Shown: positions 15,468 to 21,211 of the stretch, in pieces
Layout of the letters: each line of letters opens with the position of its first letter
How positions within the stretch are numbered: the first letter of the stretch is position 1
Origin: a virus
IMG/VR virus record: IMGVR_UViG_3300009285_002181
Coordinates: 1-21,856 of that record
Length of the DNA: 21,856 nt
Direction: 5' to 3' (one strand)
Notes under the pieces: generated by a model
What the model was told of the DNA's origin: nothing
What the model saw: the letters and a program-made list of their open reading frames with translations, nothing else
The model's database searches: none
Position numbers and translations under genes: made by a program

Positions 15468-17146
15468 CTTCGCATCCTCCGCATAGACCGGAGAGGGCTC
15501 TCACGCTTCTCAGGCTTCGAGTACTCTCCCTTTTCTCCCCGCATCTCCCTCTTCACCTTGTACGCGAACGTTAGAATGAACGACGACACAATGTCGGGCG
15601 AGAGCCCACCGTTCAGCTTCTTGATCTCCCGCGTTGACTTTATGTATCGTACACCGTTGGAGTCCTCTTCGTCAAGAGGTATCGCGGCCAGGTCGGAATG
15701 AACGTCGTCGTCATCGGGGATACGCACGTCCCCGCCATTCACCCAATCGGCAGACGCGATGAACATCTCAGATCGTTTGTTCCGAAAACGGCGTGGGTCG
15801 ATGGACGCCTCTCCAAACCACACGCCTTGAACGGTTCGACGGTGGCCCAGCTCCCAAAGGCGGTCCACCACGTCCCGGCCAAAGCCCATATCGACGAACA
15901 CCTTGTCGGCCTTGTCCTTCTCGATGACGTGGTGGGCCAGAATCCCGGCAAGCTGCATCCCTCTCATGCGCGAATACTTCTCGGTCTTAATCCAATGCCT
16001 TCCACGGCGATAGGTGATGGTGGTGCGATCGGCGTTGTCGGAATCGCCGGCCACGTCCACACCGACGATGAGGGGGGCGTCAGGATCGGTGAGTATGCTT
16101 TTGCGCGCCGCGGTCATCGCGTCGGCCCGGTACAGGCCGATGGCCGTAGACTGAAAAGCCTCGACGGGGTTGGCCGGGTAGATTTGGCGGAACTTCGCTT
16201 GACCTACCTCCAGGCTCCCATTCCGCTTGTACTGCAAAATCTTGGCCCGACGCCAGAGAATTTTGCGACGGGTGCGGGCTAGACCGTACTCCTTCAACAG
16301 ATAGGCGTTGACGTACTCATCTTCCTCCTCGGTGAGAGGGGAGAAATCATCTTCCCTTTCATATTCGTCCTGCCAGAACCAGGGAATGAACACCAATTCA
16401 TAATCCCCGACGCCGTGCATGGCATTTCGACACATGTCGTAGAAAAGCCCGTTCGGCCCGTTCGCCGTAGACTCCAGGAATATCTCCGTCCCCGGCATAT
16501 CCCCAACCGTCTCCAACATCCCGTCTTGGATGGCATAAGCGTGTTCACAATATGCGGGCTCCGACCAATGGATGAATTGCGACGTTCCGCCACGGGACAC
16601 GTTCTCATTACCCGCTGTGCCCACCCCGTAGTCCGACTCTATCCGGGGGAAGGTCATTTGATTCTTGTTCGATGCCCCCACTTCCGGTCTCAGAGGTTCC
16701 GCGACATTGTCGTGAACCCGAGTTACCATCTTGAAGAGCCGGCCCGTCGCGCTCGCATCGTGCGACAAAACGAACACCGACGTACCAGGATTCCGAGACG
16801 ACTTATGATACCCCCGTATGGATATGTAAGTCGAACACCCCACCTGACGAGCTTTCAGAATAAGCAACCGCACTCGCCCCTTCCGACGGAGTTGGTCCTC
16901 AGTACGTTCATGTAGGTACAGTTGTCCGCGAGTGGGGACCCACTTTATCAGCGCCCCCGATTCGCCAGCCCGCTTCGATTCTCCATCCTCCGCATCCCCC
17001 CCACTTTCCCCCCATTCGCCCATCATCTCCTTACCCTTGATGAGAACGGGAGCGACCTTCGCAAAATATAGAAGGTCTGTTTGGAGCCGGTGATGGATGC
17101 GGTCGAGTTCGGACTTGGTGACGGGGAGGGGGGTGCGTTGGCTCAT
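15464..17146 (-). CDS. terL: Terminase large subunit
   Basis: A 560-residue DNA packaging motor. The ATG overlaps the upstream stop by four bases. Visible motifs: Walker A-like KARQVGCST at residues 98-106, Walker B ending IFLES at 222-226 with catalytic Glu225, and SRGGTSQFIHWSEPAY at 184-199. The C-terminal RNase H-like nuclease has candidate metal-binding Asp residues in IVGVDVAGDSDNADRTTI (Asp364), KVFVDMGFG (Asp419) and LSPDIVSSFILTFAY (Asp518). It pumps DNA into the prohead through the portal and cuts concatemers. Length and motif order are normal. The packaging strategy (cos, pac or direct repeats) cannot be read from this sequence alone. Confidence 0.96.
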   Translation of the reverse strand: MSQRTPLPVTKSELDRIHHRLQTDLLYFAKVAPVLIKGKEMMGEWGESGGDAEDGESKRAGESGALIKWVPTRGQLYLHERTEDQLRRKGRVRLLILKARQVGCSTYISIRGYHKSSRNPGTSVFVLSHDASATGRLFKMVTRVHDNVAEPLRPEVGASNKNQMTFPRIESDYGVGTAGNENVSRGGTSQFIHWSEPAYCEHAYAIQDGMLETVGDMPGTEIFLESTANGPNGLFYDMCRNAMHGVGDYELVFIPWFWQDEYEREDDFSPLTEEEDEYVNAYLLKEYGLARTRRKILWRRAKILQYKRNGSLEVGQAKFRQIYPANPVEAFQSTAIGLYRADAMTAARKSILTDPDAPLIVGVDVAGDSDNADRTTITYRRGRHWIKTEKYSRMRGMQLAGILAHHVIEKDKADKVFVDMGFGRDVVDRLWELGHRRTVQGVWFGEASIDPRRFRNKRSEMFIASADWVNGGDVRIPDDDDVHSDLAAIPLDEEDSNGVRYIKSTREIKKLNGGLSPDIVSSFILTFAYKVKREMRGEKGEYSKPEKRESPLRSMRRMRR

Positions 17147-17637
17147 GACGCGAGGGGGTCTGCGTCGGCGTCAGGAGTAGTCGGCTTCTCCTCGCGCCGC
17201 GCCAGCTCCGTCAGCATATCTTGGTACGTGAGCGTGACGTTCTTCGTCTCGACGGCTTGCTTGGGTTTCCCGAGGATACGGTCTTCCAGGGATTCGAGAT
17301 GGGCGAGGCCGCCAGGCGCCGCGGCAGAACGGGCGCGTCGGACCTGAGCGACCTCGATGTTCGTCATCCCAAAAAACTCTTCCTCCCCCGAGATTACAAG
17401 GCCGGTCAGGGGGTCAACGGCAGGGACATAGAGGGTCGAAGCCGCGGCCCGGGCCGTCTCTTCGATCTGCGGCTTGGTCAGGAGGGGGGCGGTAGACGGC
17501 GTCGGGAGTCCAGTTACCGGGTCCCACACCATAACACGGCGAAGAGGGGCTACCGGACGAGGAACGAGAGGAGCCGACGATGACGCCGAGGATTGCACCG
17601 TGGGCTCCTCCTCGTTCCTAGATTCGTCTTCGAGCAC
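17143..17637 (-). CDS. Putative terminase small subunit
   Basis: A 164-residue protein. The GTG start is 8 nt after the preceding stop; the ribosome binding site is weak (GAGAAG). Residues 1-60 are low-complexity, rich in Ser, Pro and Ala. The segment ARSAAAPGGLAHLESLEDRI (about 102-121) continues with LGKPKQAVETKNVTLTYQDM (about 122-141). It follows the pattern of an Ala-rich helix, then L-x-DR-x-x-GKPKQ, seen in small terminase-like phage proteins. It directly precedes and overlaps terL, the usual place of the small subunit, which selects viral DNA. No clear helix-turn-helix is visible. The assignment is from position plus this motif. Confidence 0.6.
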   Translation of the reverse strand: MLEDESRNEEEPTVQSSASSSAPLVPRPVAPLRRVMVWDPVTGLPTPSTAPLLTKPQIEETARAAASTLYVPAVDPLTGLVISGEEEFFGMTNIEVAQVRRARSAAAPGGLAHLESLEDRILGKPKQAVETKNVTLTYQDMLTELARREEKPTTPDADADPLAS

Positions 17638-17645
17638 TCAGCTTC

Positions 17646-18284
17646 TCACACCCCGGCCACGTCTGGATTCATCTCGGCCAACTCCTTCTTCTCGGCCAAA
17701 GACGCCTTGCGCTTCTCCTCTCGACGGGTGAAGACCTCCAAAGGGTTCTGTAGGAAATCCACGAGCGAGGACCGGAGGTCAGACGTGTCGGTGTAGAACG
17801 CCACGTCGATGGGCGCTTTCTTCTCCACGATGAGCGCCAGGAGTTGAGGCCGGGTCATGTACATCACGTTCGTCGCCGCGGGCGTGTCAGCGGTCAGCGG
17901 TTCGATGGAGACGAGCTCGTGGGTCCGGTACCCCGTGGCCTCCGGATGCAACTTCTTGATGGCGGGCAGAAGTAAGGAACGCACGATGACTCCCATCGCC
18001 CCATCGCTCTTCGGGACGTTGACGGTGATCTCGTAAGGCTTGAGGACTTTCCCGCGCTGACCGTCGTTCCCGGCCAGGGCGTAATACTCTCCGCGGACCA
18101 CGCAGCGAAAGCCCTTCCCGCCAGGGGCAGACGTGGAATGGACGGCGTCGGCCCGCTTGGCGATGGGAAGTGGTTTGGCCGGCACGACTTCGAGCGCATC
18201 GGTCGGTTGCTCGGCCAGGGGATCGACTTCGGTGGATGTAGCAACGCCTTTCAGCAATTCGTCCATCATCGGATCTTTGGTCAT
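17646..18284 (-). CDS. First late-operon gene, unknown function
   Basis: A 212-residue protein starting about 20 nt after the predicted transcription start, with GAGAGGA 9 nt before the ATG. Residues 1-50 are acidic and Pro/Ala-rich. Residues about 55-140 look like a beta-rich domain (KGFRCVVRGEYYALAG, VLKPYEITVNVPKS, GVIVRSLLLPAIKKL). The C-terminus is a charged helix (FTRREEKRKASLAEKKELAE). I do not recognise the family. As the first gene of the unit leading into the terminase genes it may act in packaging or head assembly; nothing in the sequence decides this. Confidence 0.85.
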   Translation of the reverse strand: MTKDPMMDELLKGVATSTEVDPLAEQPTDALEVVPAKPLPIAKRADAVHSTSAPGGKGFRCVVRGEYYALAGNDGQRGKVLKPYEITVNVPKSDGAMGVIVRSLLLPAIKKLHPEATGYRTHELVSIEPLTADTPAATNVMYMTRPQLLALIVEKKAPIDVAFYTDTSDLRSSLVDFLQNPLEVFTRREEKRKASLAEKKELAEMNPDVAGV

Positions 18285-18309
18285 GTAGTGGGTTCCTCTC
18301 TTGAACAGG

Positions 18310-18339
18310 ATTATAAACGATGATGGACGGAGAAGTCAA
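18310..18339 (-). promoter_or_regulatory. sigma70-type promoter of the late (leftward) operon
   Basis: On the minus strand, TTGACT (18339-18334) and TATAAT (18315-18310) are separated by 18 nt. The predicted start is near 18303, leaving a leader of about 20 nt with the ribosome binding site. The -10 is perfect and the -35 is five of six. Confidence 0.75.
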
Positions 18340-18345
18340 TAGGGC

Positions 18346-18373
18346 GGAACTTTTTCCCAGGGAATTTTTTCCC
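18346..18373. repeat. Twin 13-bp direct repeats upstream of the late promoter
   Basis: GGAACTTTTTCCC (18346-18358) and GGAATTTTTTCCC (18361-18373) differ at one base and are offset by 15 bp. They lie just upstream of the -35 box, read from the leftward promoter. They could be an A-tract UP-like element or paired binding sites for a late activator or a repressor. Confidence 0.6.
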
Positions 18374-18893
18374 GTGTGTGCGCCCACCCCCTCAAGTACC
18401 TAATCGTTCCCTGGCCCCCCGCGCGATTTTGGGGGCACCGGGGTCGGAATGAAGGGGGGAGGGTTTCCCCCGTTTCGGCTCTACGGCAACGCGGAGCTAC
18501 CCGATAACTGCAATATAGGACACCTATTGCACAATCCGGAGGGTAGCTGGGTACCCTACCGGAGCTCCTACGCCGCCCCAGGGTGCACAATCCTCCCCCC
18601 TTATGAGGTATCGGCCCATCCACCAGGGGGCACGCGCCGCGGGCGCCGGCGCTCGGTGCGATAGGCAAAACAGGCGAAAAAGGGCGAAATGGGCACTATA
18701 AGGAGCAGGCAAGTGCTGTATGTAACATAATACATATTATCGTTAGCTGGATAGCGAAAAGCATAGGGAATTACAGGGAAACACGTTTTGGCGTAGTGAG
18801 ATCAGCAGGGCTCATGGGTCCAGGCGCCGGCCGGGGGAAGTGAAGAAAAGGGCACATATCCTATTAAGGAATGGCCGAAGCAGAAAATTAGCT
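18374..18893. other. Gene-free, strongly folded intergenic segment
   Basis: No credible gene is seen. At 18495-18502, AGCTACCC can pair with GGGTAGCT at 18541-18548. The same GGGTA also forms a local hairpin AGGGTA/TACCCT (18540-18545 with 18552-18557), flanked by CCGG pairs (18536-18539 with 18559-18562). Between them, 18509-18531 is a hairpin with ATAGG/CCTAT and TGCA/TGCA arms. The decamer TGCACAATCC is at 18583-18592, and all but its first matched base pattern recurs after the TATTGC at 18525-18530. Further right the sequence is more AT-rich, with an imperfect TGTAT/ATACA inverted repeat near 18719-18735. Confidence 0.6.
18664..18694. repeat. Helically phased GGCGAAAA-type short repeats
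   Basis: GGCAAAA, GGCGAAAA, GGCGAAAT and GGCA start at 18664, 18673, 18683 and 18692, spaced 9, 10 and 9 bp, close to one helical turn. Phased A-tracts of this kind bend DNA, and the array could also be a protein-binding site. Confidence 0.5.
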
Positions 18894-19256
18894 GTATGTT
18901 TGCCTGAAAAACGCCATACGCAACATACACAGAAAAGTGCTGGAGGCTGGGGGGCGTGTGGGCCATACGTAGGGTGTGCCATACATACATATAGATAAAT
19001 CTAAAACCTTTCCCTTATCTAAGGGTATGTAGTACCCAAAAAATCCAGCTTTCCCGCTGGAGGGAATGGCCATACTCAAACCCATACACTCAAAAACCCT
19101 ACGCATCGGAAAACCGCATAATCGCATCTTTTTGTGTATGGTGCGTTTTTCACCGTTCCCATACATTACCCCCATCCATACGCTCCCAAACATGAAAAAC
19201 GCAAAATGAGTGTAGGGAAAACGTCGACCAAAACCCCGACAAAAATAGGACCATAC
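18894..19256. repeat. CCATAC hexamer cluster (iteron- or operator-like array)
   Basis: Nine exact CCATAC/GTATGG copies start at 18914, 18963, 18979, 19070, 19082, 19136 (reverse), 19159, 19176 and 19251. One-mismatch ACATAC/GTATGT copies are at 18894 (reverse), 18923, 18983 and 19025 (reverse). GAAAAACGC also occurs at 18906, 19143 (reverse) and 19194. The segment is visibly AT-richer than the rest of the window, has no credible gene, and ends 6 bp before the -35 box of the rightward promoter. Confidence 0.75.
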
Positions 19257-19261
19257 AGGTC

Positions 19262-19290
19262 TTGACAGAATCACGATTACATGGTATAAT
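19262..19290 (+). promoter_or_regulatory. Perfect-consensus sigma70 promoter, rightward
   Basis: TTGACA (19262-19267) and TATAAT (19285-19290) are separated by 17 nt, the full consensus. The predicted start is at about 19297. It would drive the rightward block of small genes and, being maximal in strength, is likely controlled by the adjacent CCATAC sites. Confidence 0.9.
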
Positions 19291-19295
19291 CAGGA

Positions 19296-19362
19296 TGCGA
19301 TGGAGAAACAATCTGGCCGCCCCCCGACGGGAGAAACACTCCATCGCACGTCGGGGGGCGGC
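19296..19362 (+). promoter_or_regulatory. Interlocked inverted repeats at the 5' end of the rightward transcript
   Basis: Arm A (19296-19305, TGCGATGGAG) is perfectly complementary to A' (19339-19348). Arm B (19316-19329, GCCGCCCCCCGACG) is perfectly complementary to B' (19349-19362). The order is A-B-A'-B', with 10 nt between A and B, 9 nt between B and A', and none between A' and B'. This is a pseudoknot topology or two mutually exclusive hairpins. The predicted transcription start falls within one or two bases of arm A. Confidence 0.8.
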
Positions 19363-19403
19363 TTGATCTTTGCGGTCAAAAGACGAAAATAGGGGGTAGA
19401 AAA

Positions 19404-19607
19404 ATGAAAACCAAATCAAAGTACGCATTTTTCGCAAGCAGTTCTTCGGTTAATGCTGGATGGGACTCTTTCTTGTATGGGCGTTGGCTTAATCTGCTAC
19501 ACGCGAAGCTGAAAGCCGAAACCAATGCCTCCAACCGGGTGGATGTGGTAGGGGATGGGGAGTTCCCGACATACATAACAATCAAAAGAATATCGGAGGC
19601 CAAATAA
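19404..19607 (+). CDS. Small protein of unknown function, first rightward gene
   Basis: A 67-residue protein, the first gene after the rightward promoter and its folded leader. A G-rich site (AGGGGGT) lies about 7 nt before the ATG. It is a short basic protein with aromatic residues in the first half (FASSSSVNAGWDSFLYGRWL) and a strand-like end (FPTYITIKRIS). It has no membrane segment and no family I recognise. Its first codons (MKTKSK) are nearly the same as those of the next gene (METKSK). Confidence 0.7.
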   Translation: MKTKSKYAFFASSSSVNAGWDSFLYGRWLNLLHAKLKAETNASNRVDVVGDGEFPTYITIKRISEAK

Positions 19608-19608
19608 C

Positions 19609-20010
19609 ATGGAAACCAAATCGAAGCGCACGCCGGGGCCGTGTCCGTGCGGGACGGGAAGCGGGCAGCACACGCACAACGATGTAGAAGGAATTAGCGC
19701 AGGGCCGTGGGTCCGAATCAATAGACTCGACGAACGGGGAACACCTTGCGGAATCAACATCGAAAACGAAGATAACATCATTTGCAGACCCCCCGACGGG
19801 GCTACAGTTACGGGAATCAAGACGTACCCGCACCAGTCAGCCAACGCCCGCCTCATTGCCGCTGCGCCGGAATTGCTGGATGCGTGTAGAAGGGCGGGGG
19901 ATACGCTGGCCTGGTTGGAGCGCAAATACGGTAATCTCGCCCCCGACGCGGGAATCACAGAAAGCCTCGACGACATCCGATCCGCGATCAACAGGGCCAC
20001 GGGCCGTTAG
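19609..20010 (+). CDS. Conserved-type small phage protein of unknown function
   Basis: A 133-residue protein; the ATG is one nt after the previous stop, with GGAGG about 9 nt upstream. The N-terminus has a short Cys/Gly cluster (PGPCPCGTGSG). The segment SANARLIAAAPELLDACRRA (about residues 77-96) is a motif I know from many small phage proteins, in which a beta region ending in A-N-A-x-LIAAAPELL leads into a helix. Those proteins have no established function. It is probably co-transcribed with its neighbours. Confidence 0.85.
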   Translation: METKSKRTPGPCPCGTGSGQHTHNDVEGISAGPWVRINRLDERGTPCGINIENEDNIICRPPDGATVTGIKTYPHQSANARLIAAAPELLDACRRAGDTLAWLERKYGNLAPDAGITESLDDIRSAINRATGR

Positions 20011-20037
20011 CCGTTATCTAAGGAGGAGGAGGGCAAA

Positions 20038-20097
20038 ATGGCAAACGAAGCGTATTTTGAAAAACTGAAAACGGAACCCGACTGGAGACCAAAATGA
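20038..20097 (+). CDS. 19-codon mini-ORF coupled to the next gene
   Basis: MANEAYFEKLKTEPDWRPK follows an unusually strong ribosome binding site (AAGGAGGAGGAGGG) and ends with a TGA overlapping the next ATG (ATGA). It is either a genuine microprotein or a leader peptide whose translation delivers ribosomes to the next gene. I favour a coding role in coupling. Confidence 0.55.
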   Translation: MANEAYFEKLKTEPDWRPK

Positions 20098-20420
20098 AAA
20101 CTGAGACGACGAGAAAAACTCTCGGGACAAAACTACTTGAGTTATCCATACTGGATGATGTGAGGTTGACTGAGGAATACTGGGGAACCCGACTGATTCA
20201 CCGATCCGGAAAATACTGGTTGCAGGATTGGGTCAGTGGATTCGGGGGGATGCACCCGATCACCCCCCGTCGGGTGCTGGTCCGGGAGATGTCGATTCTG
20301 ACTACCTCATCGGAGATCGAGGAATACCTGAAACCCCAATCTGATCTTTCCGACGGTGATCCACTGGGTTACACTCCCAGGGATGTCCGACGGGTCCACC
20401 TTTCGGTCGCTGCCGGCTGA
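20094..20420 (+). CDS. Small protein of unknown function
   Basis: A 108-residue protein with GGAG 7-8 nt before an ATG that overlaps the mini-ORF stop. Residues 1-60 look globular (TKLLELSILDDVRLTEEYWG, LIHRSGKYWLQDWVSGFGG); the second half is helical and then polar. I recognise no family. It belongs to the rightward block of accessory-type genes. Confidence 0.75.
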   Translation: MKTETTRKTLGTKLLELSILDDVRLTEEYWGTRLIHRSGKYWLQDWVSGFGGMHPITPRRVLVREMSILTTSSEIEEYLKPQSDLSDGDPLGYTPRDVRRVHLSVAAG

Positions 20421-20568
20421 TCCGGGTTTCGGCCATAGGGTCCGGGTGCGAGCCCGGGCCCCTTGGCGGGAATCTAGGATCAAGACGAATCGGTGCAGGC
20501 GTTGGCTCAGGCGTTGTACGGGTCCGATAATGCGTTGACGGGTGAAAGACTTTAGGCAGGAGGGTGAA
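20421..20568 (+). other. Spacer with GC-rich hairpin and a possible gene remnant
   Basis: A 9-bp hairpin (20438-20446 less one G-U position, with 20453-20461; loop 20447-20452) follows the previous gene. No T-run follows. A short open stretch from a GTG at 20493 to TAG at 20555 encodes VQALAQALYGSDNALTGERL. It reads like part of a known type of phage protein but lacks a ribosome binding site, so it may be a decayed fragment. Confidence 0.45.
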
Positions 20569-20634
20569 ATGAAAACGATCCAAGTTAAAATCTACAAATT
20601 CGCAGAGGCGTTGTCTGGCATCGACGTAGGCTAG
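20569..20634 (+). CDS. 21-codon leader-type mini-ORF, possible truncated gene
   Basis: MKTIQVKIYKFAEALSGIDV plus a terminal Gly is preceded by AGGAGGGT at ideal distance. The start resembles larger phage proteins that open with K-x-I-x-V-x-(I/L)-YKF-x-EL, but here the frame stops after 21 codons. The TAG stop directly abuts the base of the following hairpin element. That placement suggests its translation controls the next gene. A leader peptide, a truncated gene, or both is possible. Confidence 0.55.
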   Translation: MKTIQVKIYKFAEALSGIDVG

Positions 20635-20682
20635 TACCCTGCTACCTTCCAACGTTCGCAGACGTTGGAAGCATGGAGGGTA
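20635..20682 (+). promoter_or_regulatory. Hairpin element copy 1, ribosome-site sequestering
   Basis: The outer stem TACCCT (20635-20640) pairs with AGGGTA (20677-20682). A symmetric 5x5 internal loop (GCTAC and CATGG) follows, then a perfect 10-bp inner stem (20646-20655 with 20662-20671) and a TCGCAG loop. The 3' side of the outer stem contains most of the GGAGGG ribosome binding site of the next gene. An upstream TAG stop abuts the first base. Confidence 0.75.
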
Positions 20683-20687
20683 TACAA

Positions 20688-20930
20688 ATGAACGTGAAAA
20701 AGATGAAACCGTGGGCCTATCAGCATTTGCGGGCACCCAATTCCCCGATGGGGAACCCGCAACGGCTGTATGTCGTTTACGCGCGTGATGGGCGCGTGTT
20801 AGAAGTGATTGATGAAGGATACCGGGGGCTGCCGGCGACGTTGCGGCATGGGTCCAGCGTCGTGGAACTGTCCAGCATCGAAATCCCCCGGGGCGAGTAT
20901 CACGCCTGGCGACGCGGGTATACGGGCTAG
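20688..20930 (+). CDS. Small protein of unknown function
   Basis: An 80-residue protein. I chose the ATG at 20688, 7-8 nt after GGAGGG. An in-frame ATG at 20673 would start inside the hairpin element and lacks its own site. The sequence is basic, with a beta-like centre (RLYVVYARDGRVLEVIDEGY) and VVELSSIEIPRGEYHAWRRG at the end. The family is not recognised. Both sides of the gene are marked by the same hairpin element, so it appears to sit in a repeated regulatory unit. Confidence 0.75.
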   Translation: MNVKKMKPWAYQHLRAPNSPMGNPQRLYVVYARDGRVLEVIDEGYRGLPATLRHGSSVVELSSIEIPRGEYHAWRRGYTG

Positions 20931-20990
20931 TACCTTACTACCTTCCCCCCACACAGTATCGCAAGCTGTGGGGGGGAAGCATGGAGGGTA
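20931..20990 (+). promoter_or_regulatory. Hairpin element copy 2, ribosome-site sequestering
   Basis: The architecture is the same as copy 1. Outer stem TACCTT (20931-20936) pairs with AGGGTA (20985-20990) using one G-U pair. The internal loop is ACTAC and CATGG. The inner stem (20942-20956 with 20966-20979, one bulged A) has a loop containing TCGCAAG. The inner stem differs greatly in sequence from copy 1 yet stays complementary. The upstream TAG abuts the element and the next gene's ribosome site is in its 3' arm. Confidence 0.75.
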
Positions 20991-20997
20991 TAACCAT

Positions 20998-21210
20998 ATG
21001 AGGATGTATCGATCGACGGCTAATAGTCGGTCCTGGTGGCGGGGGTGTCTGTTACGGGTGGTGGACGACAACGGGCATGAGGTGGGACGCCACGTGGTCC
21101 CTACTATGCACTGCAACGTCATCACGTACTGCCAACGGCACCCGGGAGGACGTCACGCGGCGATAGTGCGCGATATCATCACCAGGGGCGGCGGAGTTGC
21201 GGGGTTTTGA
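20998..21210 (+). CDS. Small Arg/His-rich protein of unknown function
   Basis: A 70-residue protein. The ATG at 20998 lies 8-9 nt after GGAGGGT of hairpin copy 2; frames starting further upstream would overlap the previous gene. The protein is rich in Arg, His, Trp and Cys (SRSWWRGCLLRVVDDNGHEV, TYCQRHPGGRH). It has no membrane segment and no recognised family. A six-codon ORF starting at 20981 inside the hairpin ends at a TGA overlapping this ATG. Confidence 0.65.
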   Translation: MRMYRSTANSRSWWRGCLLRVVDDNGHEVGRHVVPTMHCNVITYCQRHPGGRHAAIVRDIITRGGGVAGF

Positions 21211-21211
21211 C

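Noticed and set aside
18894-19256. CRISPR array interpretation of the CCATAC cluster
   Set aside because: Units are only 6 bp, occur in both orientations and at irregular spacing. There are no 25-40 bp repeats and no cas genes.
18888-19274. 128-codon minus-strand frame in the CCATAC region
   Set aside because: The product is rich in Phe, Cys, Met and Trp from the repeated GTATGG motif, there is no ribosome site of note, and overlapping frames of similar size exist. The repeat array explains the sequence better.
20438-20461. tRNA T-arm lookalike (CCGGG-TGCGAG-CCCGG)
   Set aside because: No matching acceptor strand, anticodon arm or D arm is found upstream, and the loop lacks the TTC. It is treated as a plain hairpin.
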